Part shown: positions 16,631 to 27,072 of the stretch, in pieces
Position numbering within the stretch: position 1 is the stretch's first letter
Layout: every line of letters starts with the position of its first letter
Source: Pseudomonas guangdongensis
Lineage (GTDB): Bacteria; Pseudomonadota; Gammaproteobacteria; Pseudomonadales; Pseudomonadaceae
Length of the DNA stretch: 64,000 nucleotides
Assembly: GCF_900105885.1 (NCBI RefSeq)
Contig: NZ_LT629780.1
Location: 3,127,055 to 3,191,054, forward strand
Reading direction: 5' to 3'
Notes under the pieces: generated by a model
The model's input: the letters and a program-made list of their open reading frames with translations, nothing else
What the model was told of the DNA's origin: nothing
Database searches by the model: none
Position numbers and translations under genes: made by a program

Positions 16631-17236
16631 TCAGAGCAGCGGCGCGAGGGTCGGCCAGAGATTTTCCAGCAGCACCGGCTGCGCAGCGGCGTTGGGGTGG
16701 ATGCCGTCGCCCTGCATCAGCGCCGGCACGCCGCCCACACCCTCCAGGAAGAACGGCACCAGCGGCACCGCGCGCCGCGCGGCCAGCTCGCGGTACACCT
16801 GGGCGAAGGCGCGGGTATAGCGCTCGCCATAGTTGGGCGGCAGCTGCATGCCGAGCAGGACCACCGTCGCGCCGGCCGCCTGCCCCTGCGCGATCATCGC
16901 CTCCAGGTTGGCCTGCAGCTGTGCCGGCGGCTGGCCGCGCAGGCCGTCGTTGCCGCCCAGCTCGATCAGCAGCAGCTGCGGTGCATGGCGCTCCAGCAAC
17001 TCCGGCAGGCGGGCCCGCCCGCCGGCGCTGGTTTCGCCGCTGCGCGAGGCGTTGACCACCTGCCACTGCGGCGCCTGCTCGCGCAGCCGGTCATCCAGCA
17101 GGCTGACCCAGCCCTGGCGAGTTTCCAGCCCGAAAGCCGCGCTGATACTATCCCCGACGACCAGCAGCGTGCCGGCCATCGCCTGCTGGGCCAGCAGCAG
17201 CCACAGCAGGCCGGTCCCCAACCACTTCATAGCCAT
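16631..17236 (-). CDS. tesA: Acyl-CoA thioesterase I / lysophospholipase L1 / arylesterase
   Basis: A 201-residue periplasmic SGNH hydrolase. The signal peptide ends AMA at residue 21. Block I is GDSIS with the nucleophile S30, block III is GGND and block V is GDGIHPN with the Asp and His of the triad. TesA cleaves acyl thioesters, aryl esters and lysophospholipids. Start 17236 has GGGGAG upstream; an internal ATG at 17230 is possible. Its start codon is only 10 bases from that of the divergent ABC transporter gene, an arrangement usual for tesA in proteobacteria. Confidence 0.95.
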   Translation of the reverse strand: MAMKWLGTGLLWLLLAQQAMAGTLLVVGDSISAAFGLETRQGWVSLLDDRLREQAPQWQVVNASRSGETSAGGRARLPELLERHAPQLLLIELGGNDGLRGQPPAQLQANLEAMIAQGQAAGATVVLLGMQLPPNYGERYTRAFAQVYRELAARRAVPLVPFFLEGVGGVPALMQGDGIHPNAAAQPVLLENLWPTLAPLL

Positions 17237-17246
17237 CGGACTCCCC

Positions 17247-17924
17247 ATGAGCGCCAGCATTCTCTCTGCGAGCCACCTTAGCAAAGTGGTCCCCGGCCCG
17301 GAAGGCGAACTGACCCTCCTCGACGCCTTCTCCCTGGAGCTGGCCCGCGGCGACTCGCTGGCCATCGTCGGCCGCTCGGGCTCGGGCAAGTCGACCCTGC
17401 TCGGCCTGCTCGCCGGACTCGACCTGCCCAGCGGCGGCGAGGTGGTGCTGGCCGGCCAGCCGCTCGGCCGCCTCGACGAGGACCAGCGCGCCCGGGTGCG
17501 CGCCGAGCATGTCGGCTTCGTGTTCCAGTCCTTCCAGCTGCTCGACAGCCTCACCGCCACGGAGAACGTCATGCTGCCGCTGGAACTGGAAGGCCGCCGC
17601 GACGCCCGCAGCCGCGCCGTCGCGCTGCTCGAACGGGTCGGCCTCGGCCAGCGCCTGGGCCACTACCCGCGCCAGCTGTCCGGCGGCGAGCAGCAGCGGG
17701 TGGCGGTGGCCCGCGCCTTCGCCGGCGAGCCCGACCTGCTGTTCGCCGACGAGCCCACCGGCAACCTCGACAGCCAGACCGGCGAGCGCATCATCGAGCT
17801 GCTCTTCGAGCTCAACCGCGAGCGCGGCACCACCCTGGTGCTGGTCACCCACGACGCCCGCCTCGCCGCCCGCTGCCGGCGCCAGCTGCGCCTGGAGGCC
17901 GGCCGCCTGGTGCCGGAGGCCTGA
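17247..17924 (+). CDS. ABC transporter ATP-binding protein (YbbA/LolD-like)
   Basis: A 225-residue ATPase. Walker A is GRSGSGKST near residues 44-52, the Q-loop FVFQSFQLL near 90-98, the signature LSGGEQQRVAVARA near 145-158, Walker B DLLFADEPTGNLDS and the switch His in VTHDARLAAR. It belongs to the MacB/LolD group that works with FtsX-like permeases in mechanotransmission or lipid/lipoprotein export rather than classical transport. It overlaps the permease gene by one base (TGATG) and is divergent from tesA. The substrate is not known. Confidence 0.93.
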   Translation: MSASILSASHLSKVVPGPEGELTLLDAFSLELARGDSLAIVGRSGSGKSTLLGLLAGLDLPSGGEVVLAGQPLGRLDEDQRARVRAEHVGFVFQSFQLLDSLTATENVMLPLELEGRRDARSRAVALLERVGLGQRLGHYPRQLSGGEQQRVAVARAFAGEPDLLFADEPTGNLDSQTGERIIELLFELNRERGTTLVLVTHDARLAARCRRQLRLEAGRLVPEA

Positions 17925-20431
17925 TGCGCGCGCCGCTGTCCTTCCTCCATCTGCTGCGCCTGGCCCTGCGCCAGCTGCGCCGCGAGGCGCGCGCCGGCGA
18001 ACTGCGCGTGCTGTTCGTCGCCCTGCTGATCGCCGTGGCGGCGAGCAGCGCCATCGGCCACTTCACCGAACGCCTGAACGGCGCCATGCTGCTGCGCGCC
18101 GGCGAATTCCTCGGCGCCGACCTGGTGCTGCGCGGCAGCAGTCCGGCACAGCCGGACCAGCTCGACGCCGGCCGGCGCCTCGGCCTGCAGGAAGCCGCCA
18201 CGGTCGAGTTCTCCAGCGTGATCGCCAGCGAACAGGCCCTGCAGTTGGCCAGCGTCAAGGCGGTCGACGCGCGCTACCCGCTGCGCGGCCAGCTGCGCAG
18301 TGCCGCGCACCCCTTCGCCGCCGAACAGCCCGGAGGCCATCCGGCGCCCGGCGAGGCCTGGGCGGAAAGCCGCCTGCTGACCGCGCTGGACCTGAAGGTC
18401 GGCGACGTCGTCGAGGTCGGCCGCCAGCGCCTGCGCCTGAGCCGCGTGCTGACCTACGAGCCGGACCGCGCCGGCGACTTCTACAGCCTGACCCCGCGCC
18501 TGCTGATCAACCTCGCCGACCTGGACGCCACCGGCGTGGTGCAGCCCGGCAGCCGGGTCGCCTACCGCACCCTGTGGCGCGGCGAGGCGGCGCAGCTGGC
18601 GGCCTATCGGCAGGCGCTCGACGGCCGCCTGGCCGCCCACCAGCGCCTGCAGGATGCTCGCGACGGCAGCCGGCAGATCGGCGGCGCGCTGCAGCGCGCC
18701 GAGCGCTACCTGGGCCTGGCCAGCCTCGCCGCGGTGCTGCTCGCCGGGGTCGCGGTGGCGCTGTCGGCCAGCCGTTTCGCCAGCCGCCGCTACGACCTGG
18801 CCGCCCTGCTGCGCTGCCTGGGTCTGGCCCGTCGCCAGGCGCTCGCCCTGTTCGCCCTGCAGGTGCTGCTGCTCGGCCTGGCCGCCAGCCTGGCCGGCGT
18901 GCTGCTCGGCAGCCTCGCCCAGCTCGCCCTGTTCCACCTGCTCGGCGGCCTGCTGCCGGCCGAAATCCCGCCGACCGGCTGGCGCCCGGCGCTGCTCGGC
19001 GTCGCCGTCGGCATGGTCGCCATGGCCGGCTTCGCCCTGCCGCCGCTGGCCGCGCTGGGCCGGGTGGCGCCGCTGCGCGTGCTGCGCCGCGACCTGCAGC
19101 CGGTGCCGCTGTCCAGCCTGGCCGCCTACGCCAGCGCGCTGCTGGCGCTGGGCCTGCTGATGTGGTGGCTGAGCCTGGACCTGTGGCTGACCCTCGCCCT
19201 GCTCGGTGGCGGCCTGCTCGCCTGCCTGCTGCTCGGCGGCCTGTGGCTGCTGGCCCTGCGCGGCCTGCGCCGCCTGCTGGCCAACGCCGGACTGGCCTGG
19301 CGCCTGGGACTCGGCCAGTTGCTGCGCCACCCGCTGGCCGCCGCCGGCCAGTCGCTGGCCTTCGGCCTGATCCTGCTGGCCATGGCGCTGGTGCTGCTGC
19401 TGCGCAGCGAGCTGCTCGACGACTGGCAGCGCCAGTTGCCGGCCGACGCCGCCAACCACTTCGCCCTGAACATCCTGCCCGACGAGCGCGAGGCCTTCGC
19501 CGCGCGCCTGGCCGCGCTCTCGGCGCGCCGCGCGCCGCTCTACCCGGTCGCCCCCGGCCGGCTGGTCAGCATCAACGGCGAGCCGGTGCGCCAGCACGTC
19601 AGCAAGGAGTCGCGCGGCGAGCGGGCGGTGCAGCGCGACCTGAGCCTGACCTGGAGCCACGAACTGGCCGCCGACAACCGCCTGCTCGCCGGCCAGTGGT
19701 GGGATACGCTGCCGGCCGGACACGGCCCGGCGGTGTCCATCGAGGCCAAGCTGGCCGAGAGCCTGGGTGTCGGCGTCGGCGACCGGCTCGGCTTCGACAT
19801 CGGCGGGCAGGCGCTGGAGGCGCGGGTCGCCAGCCTGCGCAGCGTCGACTGGGACAGTTTCCAGCCCAACTTCTACATGGTCTTCGAGCCGTCCAGCATG
19901 GCCGGCATCGCGGTCACCTACCTGACCAGCTTCCACCTGCCGGCCAGCCGCGAGCGGGAGCTGGTCGAGCTGGCCCGCGCCTTCCCGGCGGTCACCCTGC
20001 TGCAGGTCGACGCTTTGCTCGCCCAGCTGCGCAGCATCCTCGCCCAGGTCAGCCTGGCGGTGGAGTTCGTCCTGCTGTTCGTGCTCGCCGCCGGCCTCGC
20101 GGTGCTGCTCGCCGGCCTGCAGAGCACCCTCGACGAGCGCACCCGCCAGGGCGCCCTGCTCCGCGCCCTCGGCGCCGAGCGCCGCCTGCTGCAGCGCGCG
20201 CGCCTGGGCGAATTCGCCGTGCTCGGCGCCGCCAGCGGCCTGCTCGCCGCACTGGGCTGCGAGCTGGTCAGCGCCCTGCTCTACCGGCTGGTCTTCGACA
20301 TGCCCTGGCAGCTCCACCCGCAACTGCTCCTGCTACCCCCGCTGGGCGCGGCGCTGGTCGCCGGCGCCGGCCTGCTGGGCACCCGCCGCGTGCTGAGCGC
20401 CAGTCCGCTGGCGGTGCTGCGCGAATCCTGA
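17924..20431 (+). CDS. FtsX-like ABC transporter permease (YbbP-like)
   Basis: An 835-residue inner-membrane protein with two FtsX-like units. It has an N-terminal transmembrane helix near residues 25-45 and a periplasmic domain. Helices cluster around 260-450 ([33 protein letters not shown]). A second periplasmic domain follows, and a C-terminal helix cluster from about 700 includes [19 protein letters not shown]. This duplicated plan is that of E. coli YbbP. Translation is coupled to the ATPase gene by a one-base overlap, so the two form one transporter. The export substrate is unknown. Confidence 0.92.
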   Translation: MRAPLSFLHLLRLALRQLRREARAGELRVLFVALLIAVAASSAIGHFTERLNGAMLLRAGEFLGADLVLRGSSPAQPDQLDAGRRLGLQEAATVEFSSVIASEQALQLASVKAVDARYPLRGQLRSAAHPFAAEQPGGHPAPGEAWAESRLLTALDLKVGDVVEVGRQRLRLSRVLTYEPDRAGDFYSLTPRLLINLADLDATGVVQPGSRVAYRTLWRGEAAQLAAYRQALDGRLAAHQRLQDARDGSRQIGGALQRAERYLGLASLAAVLLAGVAVALSASRFASRRYDLAALLRCLGLARRQALALFALQVLLLGLAASLAGVLLGSLAQLALFHLLGGLLPAEIPPTGWRPALLGVAVGMVAMAGFALPPLAALGRVAPLRVLRRDLQPVPLSSLAAYASALLALGLLMWWLSLDLWLTLALLGGGLLACLLLGGLWLLALRGLRRLLANAGLAWRLGLGQLLRHPLAAAGQSLAFGLILLAMALVLLLRSELLDDWQRQLPADAANHFALNILPDEREAFAARLAALSARRAPLYPVAPGRLVSINGEPVRQHVSKESRGERAVQRDLSLTWSHELAADNRLLAGQWWDTLPAGHGPAVSIEAKLAESLGVGVGDRLGFDIGGQALEARVASLRSVDWDSFQPNFYMVFEPSSMAGIAVTYLTSFHLPASRERELVELARAFPAVTLLQVDALLAQLRSILAQVSLAVEFVLLFVLAAGLAVLLAGLQSTLDERTRQGALLRALGAERRLLQRARLGEFAVLGAASGLLAALGCELVSALLYRLVFDMPWQLHPQLLLLPPLGAALVAGAGLLGTRRVLSASPLAVLRES

Positions 20432-20453
20432 TCCCCCGTACCGGAGTCGCTCG

Positions 20454-20951
20454 ATGAGCCGATATCGTCCGCCGCGCCCCGCCGGCACCCCGCTGATCAC
20501 CCCCGAAGGCGAGGCGCGGCTGCGCGCCGAACTGCACGAACTGTGGAACGTGCGCCGCCCGCAGGTCACCCAGGCGGTCAGCGAGGCCGCCGCCCAGGGC
20601 GACCGTTCGGAGAACGCCGAATACACCTACGGCAAGAAGATGCTGCGCGAGATCGACAGCCGCGTGCGCTTCCTGCGCAAGCGCCTGGAGGCCCTCAAGG
20701 TGGTGGGCGAGCGGCCGGCCGACCCCGGCAAGGTGTACTTCGGCGCCTGGGTGACCCTCGAGGACGAGGACGGCGAGCAGGCCCGCTACCGCATCGTCGG
20801 CCCCGACGAACTGGACCTCAAGCACAACCTGATCAGCATCGACTCGCCGCTGGCCCGCGCGCTGGTCGGCAAACCGCTGGATGCCGAGGTGCGGGTGCAG
20901 ACCCCGGCTGGCGAGCGCAGCTGGTACGTGGTGGCCATCGACTATCCCTGA
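20454..20951 (+). CDS. greB: Transcription elongation factor GreB
   Basis: A 165-residue protein with the GreA/GreB layout. The N-terminal antiparallel coiled coil covers about residues 15-80, with the conserved acidic tip region [17 protein letters not shown]-terminal FKBP-like domain follows ([15 protein letters not shown]). Gre factors enter the RNA polymerase secondary channel and stimulate cleavage of backtracked transcripts. The [16 protein letters not shown] stretch and the extended basic N-terminus favour GreB over GreA. It lies 22 bases after the permease gene and converges on mltF with 8 bases between stops. Confidence 0.93.
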   Translation: MSRYRPPRPAGTPLITPEGEARLRAELHELWNVRRPQVTQAVSEAAAQGDRSENAEYTYGKKMLREIDSRVRFLRKRLEALKVVGERPADPGKVYFGAWVTLEDEDGEQARYRIVGPDELDLKHNLISIDSPLARALVGKPLDAEVRVQTPAGERSWYVVAIDYP

Positions 20952-20959
20952 GCCGAGGC

Positions 20960-22399
20960 TCAGGGCTCCAGCCGGTAGCGCTCGCGGGCGAAGGCCAGCT
21001 GGTACTTGTTGATGCTGTTGACGTAGCTGACCACGCCCATGCCGTGGCGCTCGGCCGCCACCCGCTCGACCTGGAAGAACCACTGGTTGGGATTGAGCCC
21101 GCGCCGCCGCGCCTCGGCGCGCAGGCTCTGCACCCGCTGCGGGCCGAGGTTGTAGGCGGCGAGGACGAAGGCCATGCGCTCGCGCTCGTTGAGCTGGCTG
21201 CTGGCGAAGAAGCGCCGGCGCAGCATGGCCAGGTAGCGCGTGCCGGCCTGCACGTTGCCGTCGAGGCTGGCATGGTTGTGGACCCCGACGCTGCGCGCCG
21301 CCGCCGGGGTGATCTGCAGCAGCCCGGTGGCGCCACCGGCGCCGCGCGCGGCGGGGTTGAGGGTCGACTCCTTGAAGGCCAGCGCGGCCAGCAGCAGCCA
21401 GTCGAGATCCGCGGCGCGGGCATGGCTCATCAGCGTCGCGCGCACCCGCGCCAGGCGCTGCAGCTCGACGCGGCCGAGCGGGTTGTGGACCTTGTAGAGG
21501 CGCCGGTAGACCCGCTGGAAGGCGGCGTCCTGGTTGGCCGGCGCGCGGTATTCGCGCAGGAAGCGGTCGATGCCGGCGCGCAGGTTGGGCGCCTCGCGGT
21601 GCACGAACCAGTGCATGCCGCCCTCCGTGGCCAGCTGCAGGTGGCGGTCGATGCGCAGCTTCGGCCAGACCCGCGCCCAGCGTTCGGCGATCGGCAGCTC
21701 CACCGCGGTCATCGGCAGGATGCCGGCCTGGACCATCTCCAGCACGTCCTCCACCGCCAGGCTGGGGTCCAGCCAGTCGGCGACGATGGGCGTCTTGCGT
21801 CCGGCGTTGAAGCCCTGCAGCGCCTCGCGGGCGGCGCTGCCGGCCGGCAGCGCCAGGCTGCGCCCGGCCAGTTGCTCGAGGGTGGCGTAGCGGCGGTTGC
21901 CCTGGCGGCTGACCACCACCAGCGGCACCCGGGCCAGCAGCGGCGCGCTGGCGCTGACCGCCTGGCCGCGGCGCACCGCCAGCAGCTCGCCGGGCGCCAC
22001 CAGGTCGCCCTCGCCGCGCAGCAGCGCCGGCAGCAGTTGCTCCTTGGGCAGGGGGATCAGCTTCAGGCGCACCTCGCGGCCGTCGCGCGCGCCGCGGTTG
22101 AGGTATTGCTCGAAGGCGCGCAGGCGCCGGTATTCGACGCCGATCGGCTCGCCACGCACCTCGCCCGAGCTGTTGCGGCTCTGGTTGACCAGCACCCGCA
22201 ACTGCCCGCTGGCGCGCACCGCCGCCAGGTCGCGCACCCGCGTGTGGCCCTCCCAGCCTTCCGGCGGGCCGGGCAGACGGGCCTGGGCCAGCGGCGCCAG
22301 CAGCAGGCCGAGCAGCGCCAGGCAGGCGCACAGCCAGAGCGCCGGCAGGGTTCTGCCGTTACTGGCGCGGTTGCGGTTAAATAGGCTCTTTTTCGTCAA
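20960..22399 (-). CDS. mltF: Membrane-bound lytic murein transglycosylase F
   Basis: A 479-residue exported protein. After a basic start and one hydrophobic segment ([20 protein letters not shown], about 21-40) comes a periplasmic solute-binding-like domain (about 60-300), then a lysozyme-like transglycosylase domain with the catalytic Glu in AFKESTLNP and the GLLQITP and AYNLGPQRV motifs. This two-domain plan is MltF, which cleaves peptidoglycan to 1,6-anhydro products. The start appears to be TTG 22399, since no ATG or GTG precedes the hydrophobic segment; an unusual start for this gene. It is divergent from tatD. Confidence 0.88.
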   Translation of the reverse strand: MTKKSLFNRNRASNGRTLPALWLCACLALLGLLLAPLAQARLPGPPEGWEGHTRVRDLAAVRASGQLRVLVNQSRNSSGEVRGEPIGVEYRRLRAFEQYLNRGARDGREVRLKLIPLPKEQLLPALLRGEGDLVAPGELLAVRRGQAVSASAPLLARVPLVVVSRQGNRRYATLEQLAGRSLALPAGSAAREALQGFNAGRKTPIVADWLDPSLAVEDVLEMVQAGILPMTAVELPIAERWARVWPKLRIDRHLQLATEGGMHWFVHREAPNLRAGIDRFLREYRAPANQDAAFQRVYRRLYKVHNPLGRVELQRLARVRATLMSHARAADLDWLLLAALAFKESTLNPAARGAGGATGLLQITPAAARSVGVHNHASLDGNVQAGTRYLAMLRRRFFASSQLNERERMAFVLAAYNLGPQRVQSLRAEARRRGLNPNQWFFQVERVAAERHGMGVVSYVNSINKYQLAFARERYRLEP

Positions 22400-22446
22400 T
22401 CTCGAATTCCCGACCGGGCATTCGGCCAGCCAACGGGTGCAGCACC

Positions 22447-23250
22447 ATGCAACTGATCGACATCGGCGTCAATCTGACTCATGGCTCATTTGCCAGGGAC
22501 ACCGAGGCCTTCCTGCAGCGCGCCCGGGACGCCGGCGTGTGCCAGATGGTGCTCACCGGCACCTCGGCGGAGGACAGCGAAGCGGCGCTGGCGCTGTGCC
22601 GCGCCTTCGACCCCGAGGGACAGCGGTTGTTCGCCACCGCCGGCCTGCATCCCCACGAAGCCAGCCAGTGGCACGCCGACAGCGCCCGCCAGCTGCGCGC
22701 GCTGCTGGCCGAGCCGCAGGTGCGCGCGGTCGGCGAATGCGGGCTGGACTTCAACCGCGATTTCTCGCCGCGCCCGCAGCAGGAGAAGGCGCTGGAGGAG
22801 CAGCTGGCGCTGGCCTGCGAACTGCAGCGCCCGGTGTTCCTCCACGAGCGCGAGGCCAGCGTGCGCCTGCTGGCGATCCTGCGCCACTACCGCGACCGCC
22901 TGCCGGGCGCGGTGGTGCACTGCTTCACCGGCGAGAAGGCGGCGCTGTACGCCTACCTCGACCTCGACCTGCACATCGGCATCACCGGCTGGATCTGCGA
23001 CGAGCGCCGCGGCAGCCACCTGCATCCGCTGGTGCGCGAGATTCCCGCCGGCCGCCTGATGCTGGAAAGCGACGCGCCCTACCTGCTGCCGCGCACCCTG
23101 CGCCCGCGACCCAGGCACGGCCACAACGAGCCGGCGTTCCTGGTCGAGGTGCTCGACGAGGTGGCCCGCCATCGCGGCGAGTCCGCCGAGCAGCTGGCCG
23201 CCCACAGCACCGCCAGCGCGCGGGCCTTCTTCGCCCTGCCCTCAGTCTGA
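22447..23250 (+). CDS. tatD: TatD-family metal-dependent deoxyribonuclease
   Basis: A 267-residue TIM-barrel hydrolase beginning [15 protein letters not shown], close in pattern to E. coli TatD. Metal-binding and family motifs include [18 protein letters not shown] (the bridging Glu), the FLHERE histidine, HCFTGE and the [11 protein letters not shown]sp. TatD enzymes are 3'-5' DNases thought to act in DNA repair or turnover; despite the name they are not needed for Tat export. The gene ends 9 bases inside the 3' end of the convergent CHAD gene. Confidence 0.9.
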   Translation: MQLIDIGVNLTHGSFARDTEAFLQRARDAGVCQMVLTGTSAEDSEAALALCRAFDPEGQRLFATAGLHPHEASQWHADSARQLRALLAEPQVRAVGECGLDFNRDFSPRPQQEKALEEQLALACELQRPVFLHEREASVRLLAILRHYRDRLPGAVVHCFTGEKAALYAYLDLDLHIGITGWICDERRGSHLHPLVREIPAGRLMLESDAPYLLPRTLRPRPRHGHNEPAFLVEVLDEVARHRGESAEQLAAHSTASARAFFALPSV

Positions 23251-24006
23251 GGCGCCGTCCAGATCGCGCTGCAGCTGCGCCAGCGCCGCATCGGCGGCCA
23301 GCGCCGCCTGCTCCAGTTCGGCCTGCCACTGCGCCAGACAGGGCGCCAGCGCGGCATCGACGGCGGTGCGCTGGCACCACTGCCAGCGATCGTGCCAGTC
23401 GCCGAGGGCGGCCTGGGCCAGCTTGAGGCCCTCGCCCTGCACCTGCAGCTGCCGCGGCCAGGCCTCGGCGGCGTAGCGCACGCGCTTGACCAGGATGCGC
23501 AGCCGATGGCGGTCGTGGGCCGGGTCGGCCAGCCCCTCGCGCAGCCGCAGCACCTGGCGCTGCAGGCGCCGCTGCAGGCGCTTGCCCAGCCCGCGCAGGG
23601 CGCCCTCGCGCTCGGCCTCGCGCAGCAGTCCCGGCCACAGCCCCAGCGCCTGGCGCAGGCGGGCCAGCTCGGGGGCGGCCAGCAGTTCGTCGTAGCCCGC
23701 CTCCAGCGTGCCGCGCCGCTGCACGGCCAGCGCTTCCAGGCCACGGCGCTGCAGTTCCTCGGCCAGCACCTCGACGTCGCGCAGCGGTCCGGACTGGCGG
23801 CCGAAGGCGCCGGACAGCGCCTCCAGGGTCTCCACCCCGGGTACCCCGCGCAGCGGGCGCAGCAGGCTGCGCAACCGCCGCACCGCCACCCGCAGGTCGT
23901 GCAGCGCCTCGCCGTCGGTGCGCGCCTGCAATCGCGCGCGGGCCGCCAGCAGGGCCACTTCAAGAGCGATGGAACGGTGGATCAGACGATCGAGCAAAGC
24001 GGACAT
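23242..24006 (-). CDS. CHAD domain-containing protein
   Basis: A 254-residue alpha-helical protein rich in conserved histidines and arginines. Motifs such as [20 protein letters not shown] near residues 35-55 and [15 protein letters not shown] near 165-180 are the two halves of the CHAD domain. CHAD proteins bind polyphosphate. A triphosphate tunnel metalloenzyme partner is often fused or adjacent, but none is seen here. It follows tgpA by 91 bases on the same strand and overlaps the 3' end of tatD by 9 bases in opposite orientation. Start 24006 is chosen because the upstream extension is not protein-like. Confidence 0.85.
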   Translation of the reverse strand: MSALLDRLIHRSIALEVALLAARARLQARTDGEALHDLRVAVRRLRSLLRPLRGVPGVETLEALSGAFGRQSGPLRDVEVLAEELQRRGLEALAVQRRGTLEAGYDELLAAPELARLRQALGLWPGLLREAEREGALRGLGKRLQRRLQRQVLRLREGLADPAHDRHRLRILVKRVRYAAEAWPRQLQVQGEGLKLAQAALGDWHDRWQWCQRTAVDAALAPCLAQWQAELEQAALAADAALAQLQRDLDGASD

Positions 24007-24097
24007 TGCGCCTCTCCTTCTGTGTCGTCGGGAATCTCGCCTCGCCCAGCATACCAGCAGGACGCCGGGCGGCCCGCCCGCTCGGGCCGGCGCCGGC

Positions 24098-26116
24098 TCA
24101 GGCACGCCCCACGCGACGCAGGCTGCGCCGCAGCTCGTCCAGCCGCTGGCGCAGCGTCACGGCAGAGCGCGGCGCGGCGGCGTAGCGCTGCGCCTCGAAG
24201 GCTTGGGCGAAGGCGAGGATCGCCGCCGCCTGAGCCGGCAACGCGCGCGCCGCGCGCTCGGCGAAGTCGCGCGGCCCCTCACCGGGCGCACGGTACAGCC
24301 GCTGGCGCGCCAGCAGACGCTCGAAGCGCCGGTATAGGCGGCGCTGACCGTCGCGCTCGACCCGCCAGGGCTTGAGCAGCAGCAGGGCGAGCAGCGCCAG
24401 CACGGCCAGTGTGCCGCCGAGGATCAGGGCTGCGAGCTGGCCGTGCTGCAGGTCGCCGAACAGGCGGCGCAGCAGCTGCATCTGGGTGTCGCCGCGATAG
24501 CCCAGCACCTGACGCTGCCAGGCGTGGTTGAGGGCATCCCAGGACAGGCGCAGCTCGTTCAGCCAGGCCACGTGGCGATAGCGCAGCGCCGACAGCGGGG
24601 TCTCGGCGAGGAAGGCCTCGCCCTCCGGCAAGGCCTGCTCCAGCCCCAGCTCGATGCGCGCCGGCGCCACCTGGAAGGTCGGGTCGACGCTGCGCCAGCC
24701 GAATCCCGGCTGCCAGTACTCGACCCAGGCGTGGGCGTCGAACTGGTGGACCAGCACATGCTGGCCGTCGGGATTGACCTCGCCGCCCTGGTAGCCGGCC
24801 ACCACCCGGCTCGCCACCCCGGCGGCGCGCAGCACGAAGGCCATCGCTCCGGCGTAGTGGGCACAGAAGCCGCGCCGGCTGTCGAACAGGAAGTGGTCGA
24901 TGCTGTCACCGGCCGCCGGCGTCGGGCGCAGGGTGTAGGCGAACGACTGCTCGGCGAAGTAGCCCAAAAGCGCCGCGGCCAGCGCCTGCGGATCGTCGCC
25001 GTGCTGCGCGCGCAGCCGCGCCGCCCAGGCCCGCGCGCGCGGATTGCCGCTCGCCGGCAGCTGCAGCGCCGCGGCCAGCCGCGGGCTGCCGGCGGCCTCG
25101 CGGCGCGCCTCGGGCCAGGACTGCAGCGTATACAGCAGGCGCTGCTCGACGGGGCGGGCATGTTCGAGGCGGAAGTCGCCCTTCTGGCGGATCTCCGCCT
25201 GGGCGCTGTAGGCGCTGTCCAGCGCCGGCAGCCAGGGCCGGCCGCTGGGTTCCAGGACGATGCTGTAGTCCAGGCGCGGGCCGCGCGGCTGCCACCGCGG
25301 CGTATCCGACCAGGCCGCTTCGGGCAGTTGCGACCAGCGCTGGCCGTCGAACGCCTCGTAGGTCAGCGCCCGCCAGTAGAGCTGCGCGCGCGGCGGCGGC
25401 GGCCCCTCGAAACGGGCGCGCAGCACCAGCGCATCGGACAGCCCCAGCTCGGCGATCTCCCCCGGCGCCATGCTCTCGGACAGTCCGCTGCGCGCCTGCA
25501 GGCCGTTCTGCGGCAGGCGCCACAGCGGTTCGAGGCGCGGCACCAGCAGGAACAGCAGCAGCGCCAGCGGCGCCGCCTGCAGCACCAACAGCAGGGCCAG
25601 GCGCAGGGTCGGCCAGGGCCGCTCGACCAGCGGCGAGGTCTGCAGGCCGAGCAGCGCGGCAAGCAGGGCGAGCACCGCCAGCAGGCTGTACAGCGCCGCC
25701 GGCAGACTGTCGTCGAACAGGTAGCCGACCCCCACGGCGATGAAGCCGAGCAGGATCGCCACCTGGCCGTCGCGGCGGGTCTTCAGCTCCACCAGCTTGA
25801 GCACGAAGGTGGCCAGCAACAGGGCGCGCCCGGCCTCCAGGCCGAACAGCGAACCGTGGGCGCTATAGACCCCGGCGGCGGCGGCCAGCACCATGGCCGC
25901 CTTGCTCCAGGCGCCTGGGAAGCCGGCGCGCATGCGCAGCACCTGCACCCGCCAGGCGGCGCAGACCAGCCACAGGCCGCTGATCCACAGCGGCAGGTGG
26001 CGCAGGTGCGGGGCGATCACCAGCACCTGCGCCACCAGCAGCCAGAGCAGCGCGACCCGCGGCAGCGGCGGGGCCTGGCGGACCTGCGCCCGCCACGCGG
26101 CCAGGCGGCGCCTCAC
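24098..26116 (-). CDS. tgpA: Membrane-anchored periplasmic transglutaminase-like protein
   Basis: A 672-residue inner-membrane protein. About six transmembrane helices lie in the first 190 residues, followed by a large periplasmic transglutaminase-like domain with the catalytic Cys in RRGFCAHYAGAM, the His in FDAHAWVEYW and an Asp in RSVDPTFQ. One further helix near 550-570 and a cytoplasmic tail end the protein. P. aeruginosa TgpA has this size and plan and is reported essential there. Start is GTG 26116 in a GTGA overlap with the DUF58 gene. It forms an operon with moxR and DUF58. Confidence 0.9.
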   Translation of the reverse strand: MRRRLAAWRAQVRQAPPLPRVALLWLLVAQVLVIAPHLRHLPLWISGLWLVCAAWRVQVLRMRAGFPGAWSKAAMVLAAAAGVYSAHGSLFGLEAGRALLLATFVLKLVELKTRRDGQVAILLGFIAVGVGYLFDDSLPAALYSLLAVLALLAALLGLQTSPLVERPWPTLRLALLLVLQAAPLALLLFLLVPRLEPLWRLPQNGLQARSGLSESMAPGEIAELGLSDALVLRARFEGPPPPRAQLYWRALTYEAFDGQRWSQLPEAAWSDTPRWQPRGPRLDYSIVLEPSGRPWLPALDSAYSAQAEIRQKGDFRLEHARPVEQRLLYTLQSWPEARREAAGSPRLAAALQLPASGNPRARAWAARLRAQHGDDPQALAAALLGYFAEQSFAYTLRPTPAAGDSIDHFLFDSRRGFCAHYAGAMAFVLRAAGVASRVVAGYQGGEVNPDGQHVLVHQFDAHAWVEYWQPGFGWRSVDPTFQVAPARIELGLEQALPEGEAFLAETPLSALRYRHVAWLNELRLSWDALNHAWQRQVLGYRGDTQMQLLRRLFGDLQHGQLAALILGGTLAVLALLALLLLKPWRVERDGQRRLYRRFERLLARQRLYRAPGEGPRDFAERAARALPAQAAAILAFAQAFEAQRYAAAPRSAVTLRQRLDELRRSLRRVGRA

Positions 26117-27072
26117 GACGCCCGCTCCGCCGCGCCGCGCTCGAACAGCGCCAGGTCGCGCAGGCACTGCTCCACGCTCGCCGTGCCGGGCGCGCGGCTG
26201 ACGCCGGGCAGGCGCAGGCCGAAGGTCTTGCCGCGCGCCGCCAGCTGCAGCACGCCATGGCAGAGCAGCGACAGGCGCGCCTCGCGCTCGCCGTCCAGCG
26301 CCTCGAAGTCCAGCCAGGGATCGTCGCCGCGCAGGGCGGCGAAGTCCTTGACCAGCAGACCTTGGCCGCGCGACCAGGCCTTCCAGTGCAGGCGCCGCCG
26401 CGAGTCGCCGGGCTGGTAGGGACGCAGCCCCTGGAAATCGTCGACCCCGTCACGAGCCAGGGCACGACCACCCTCCTCGCCGCCGCCGAGCGCCGCCTGC
26501 CACTCGCCGGCCAGCGGCGCCGGATAGACCAGCACCGCCAGCTGCAGGTCGACCCAGCTCCAGGCCACCCACAGGCCGAGGGGGAAGCGCGTCTCGACGC
26601 GCAGGCGCGGCGCCGCCAGCCAGCCGCGCCGTACGGTGGCCAGGCTCAGATCGATCTCGGCATTGCCGGCCGCCGGCACGTCGGCGCGCAGCAAGGGCGC
26701 CGGCGGCCAGCCCAGTTCGATGCCGTGATGGGCGCGCCCGCCGCTCTGCAGGCGCACGCGCAGCAGCGCGCGCTCGCCGGCGAACACCGGCGGCGCCTCG
26801 CCGGCCGCCAGCTCGATGCCGGCCAGGTTGCGCCAGGTGTGCAGGATCGCCACCAGCGCCAGCGACAGCAGCAGGAAGCACAGGGCGTAGGCCAGGCTGT
26901 TGCGGTAGTTGATCGCCACCAGCAGCAGCGCCAGCCAGCCGACGGCGAACAGCCAGCCGGCCGCGCTCGGACGGATGAAGATGCTCCGCGCGCCGAGGCG
27001 TACCTGGCGTGCGGCGGGGATGCGCCGCTGCAGCCAGCGGCCGTCGCGCCAGAGCTTGCCCGCCCCGGCCAT
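26113..27072 (-). CDS. DUF58 domain-containing membrane protein
   Basis: A 319-residue protein. Two adjacent transmembrane helices lie near residues 36-75 (WLFAVGWLALLLVAINY, then ALCFLLLSLALVAIL), and the C-terminal part carries the DUF58 block with the GVDDFQGLRPYQPGDSRRRLHWKAWSR-type signature around residues 195-220. DUF58 proteins partner MoxR ATPases and often have a von Willebrand A-like fold. The start codon overlaps the moxR stop (TGATG) and its end overlaps the tgpA start, so translation of the three is coupled. The biochemical role is unknown. Confidence 0.9.
   Translation of the reverse strand: MAGAGKLWRDGRWLQRRIPAARQVRLGARSIFIRPSAAGWLFAVGWLALLLVAINYRNSLAYALCFLLLSLALVAILHTWRNLAGIELAAGEAPPVFAGERALLRVRLQSGGRAHHGIELGWPPAPLLRADVPAAGNAEIDLSLATVRRGWLAAPRLRVETRFPLGLWVAWSWVDLQLAVLVYPAPLAGEWQAALGGGEEGGRALARDGVDDFQGLRPYQPGDSRRRLHWKAWSRGQGLLVKDFAALRGDDPWLDFEALDGEREARLSLLCHGVLQLAARGKTFGLRLPGVSRAPGTASVEQCLRDLALFERGAAERAS

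Noticed and set aside
17663..20323. Minus-strand open frame of 886 codons opposite the ABC permease
   Set aside because: Gln-, Ala- and Gly-rich antisense translation without recognisable motifs.
26117..26167. Longer tgpA start upstream of GTG 26116
   Set aside because: It would extend into the DUF58 coding region with an Arg/Ala-rich, non-membrane sequence; the GTGA overlap start is typical of coupled genes.
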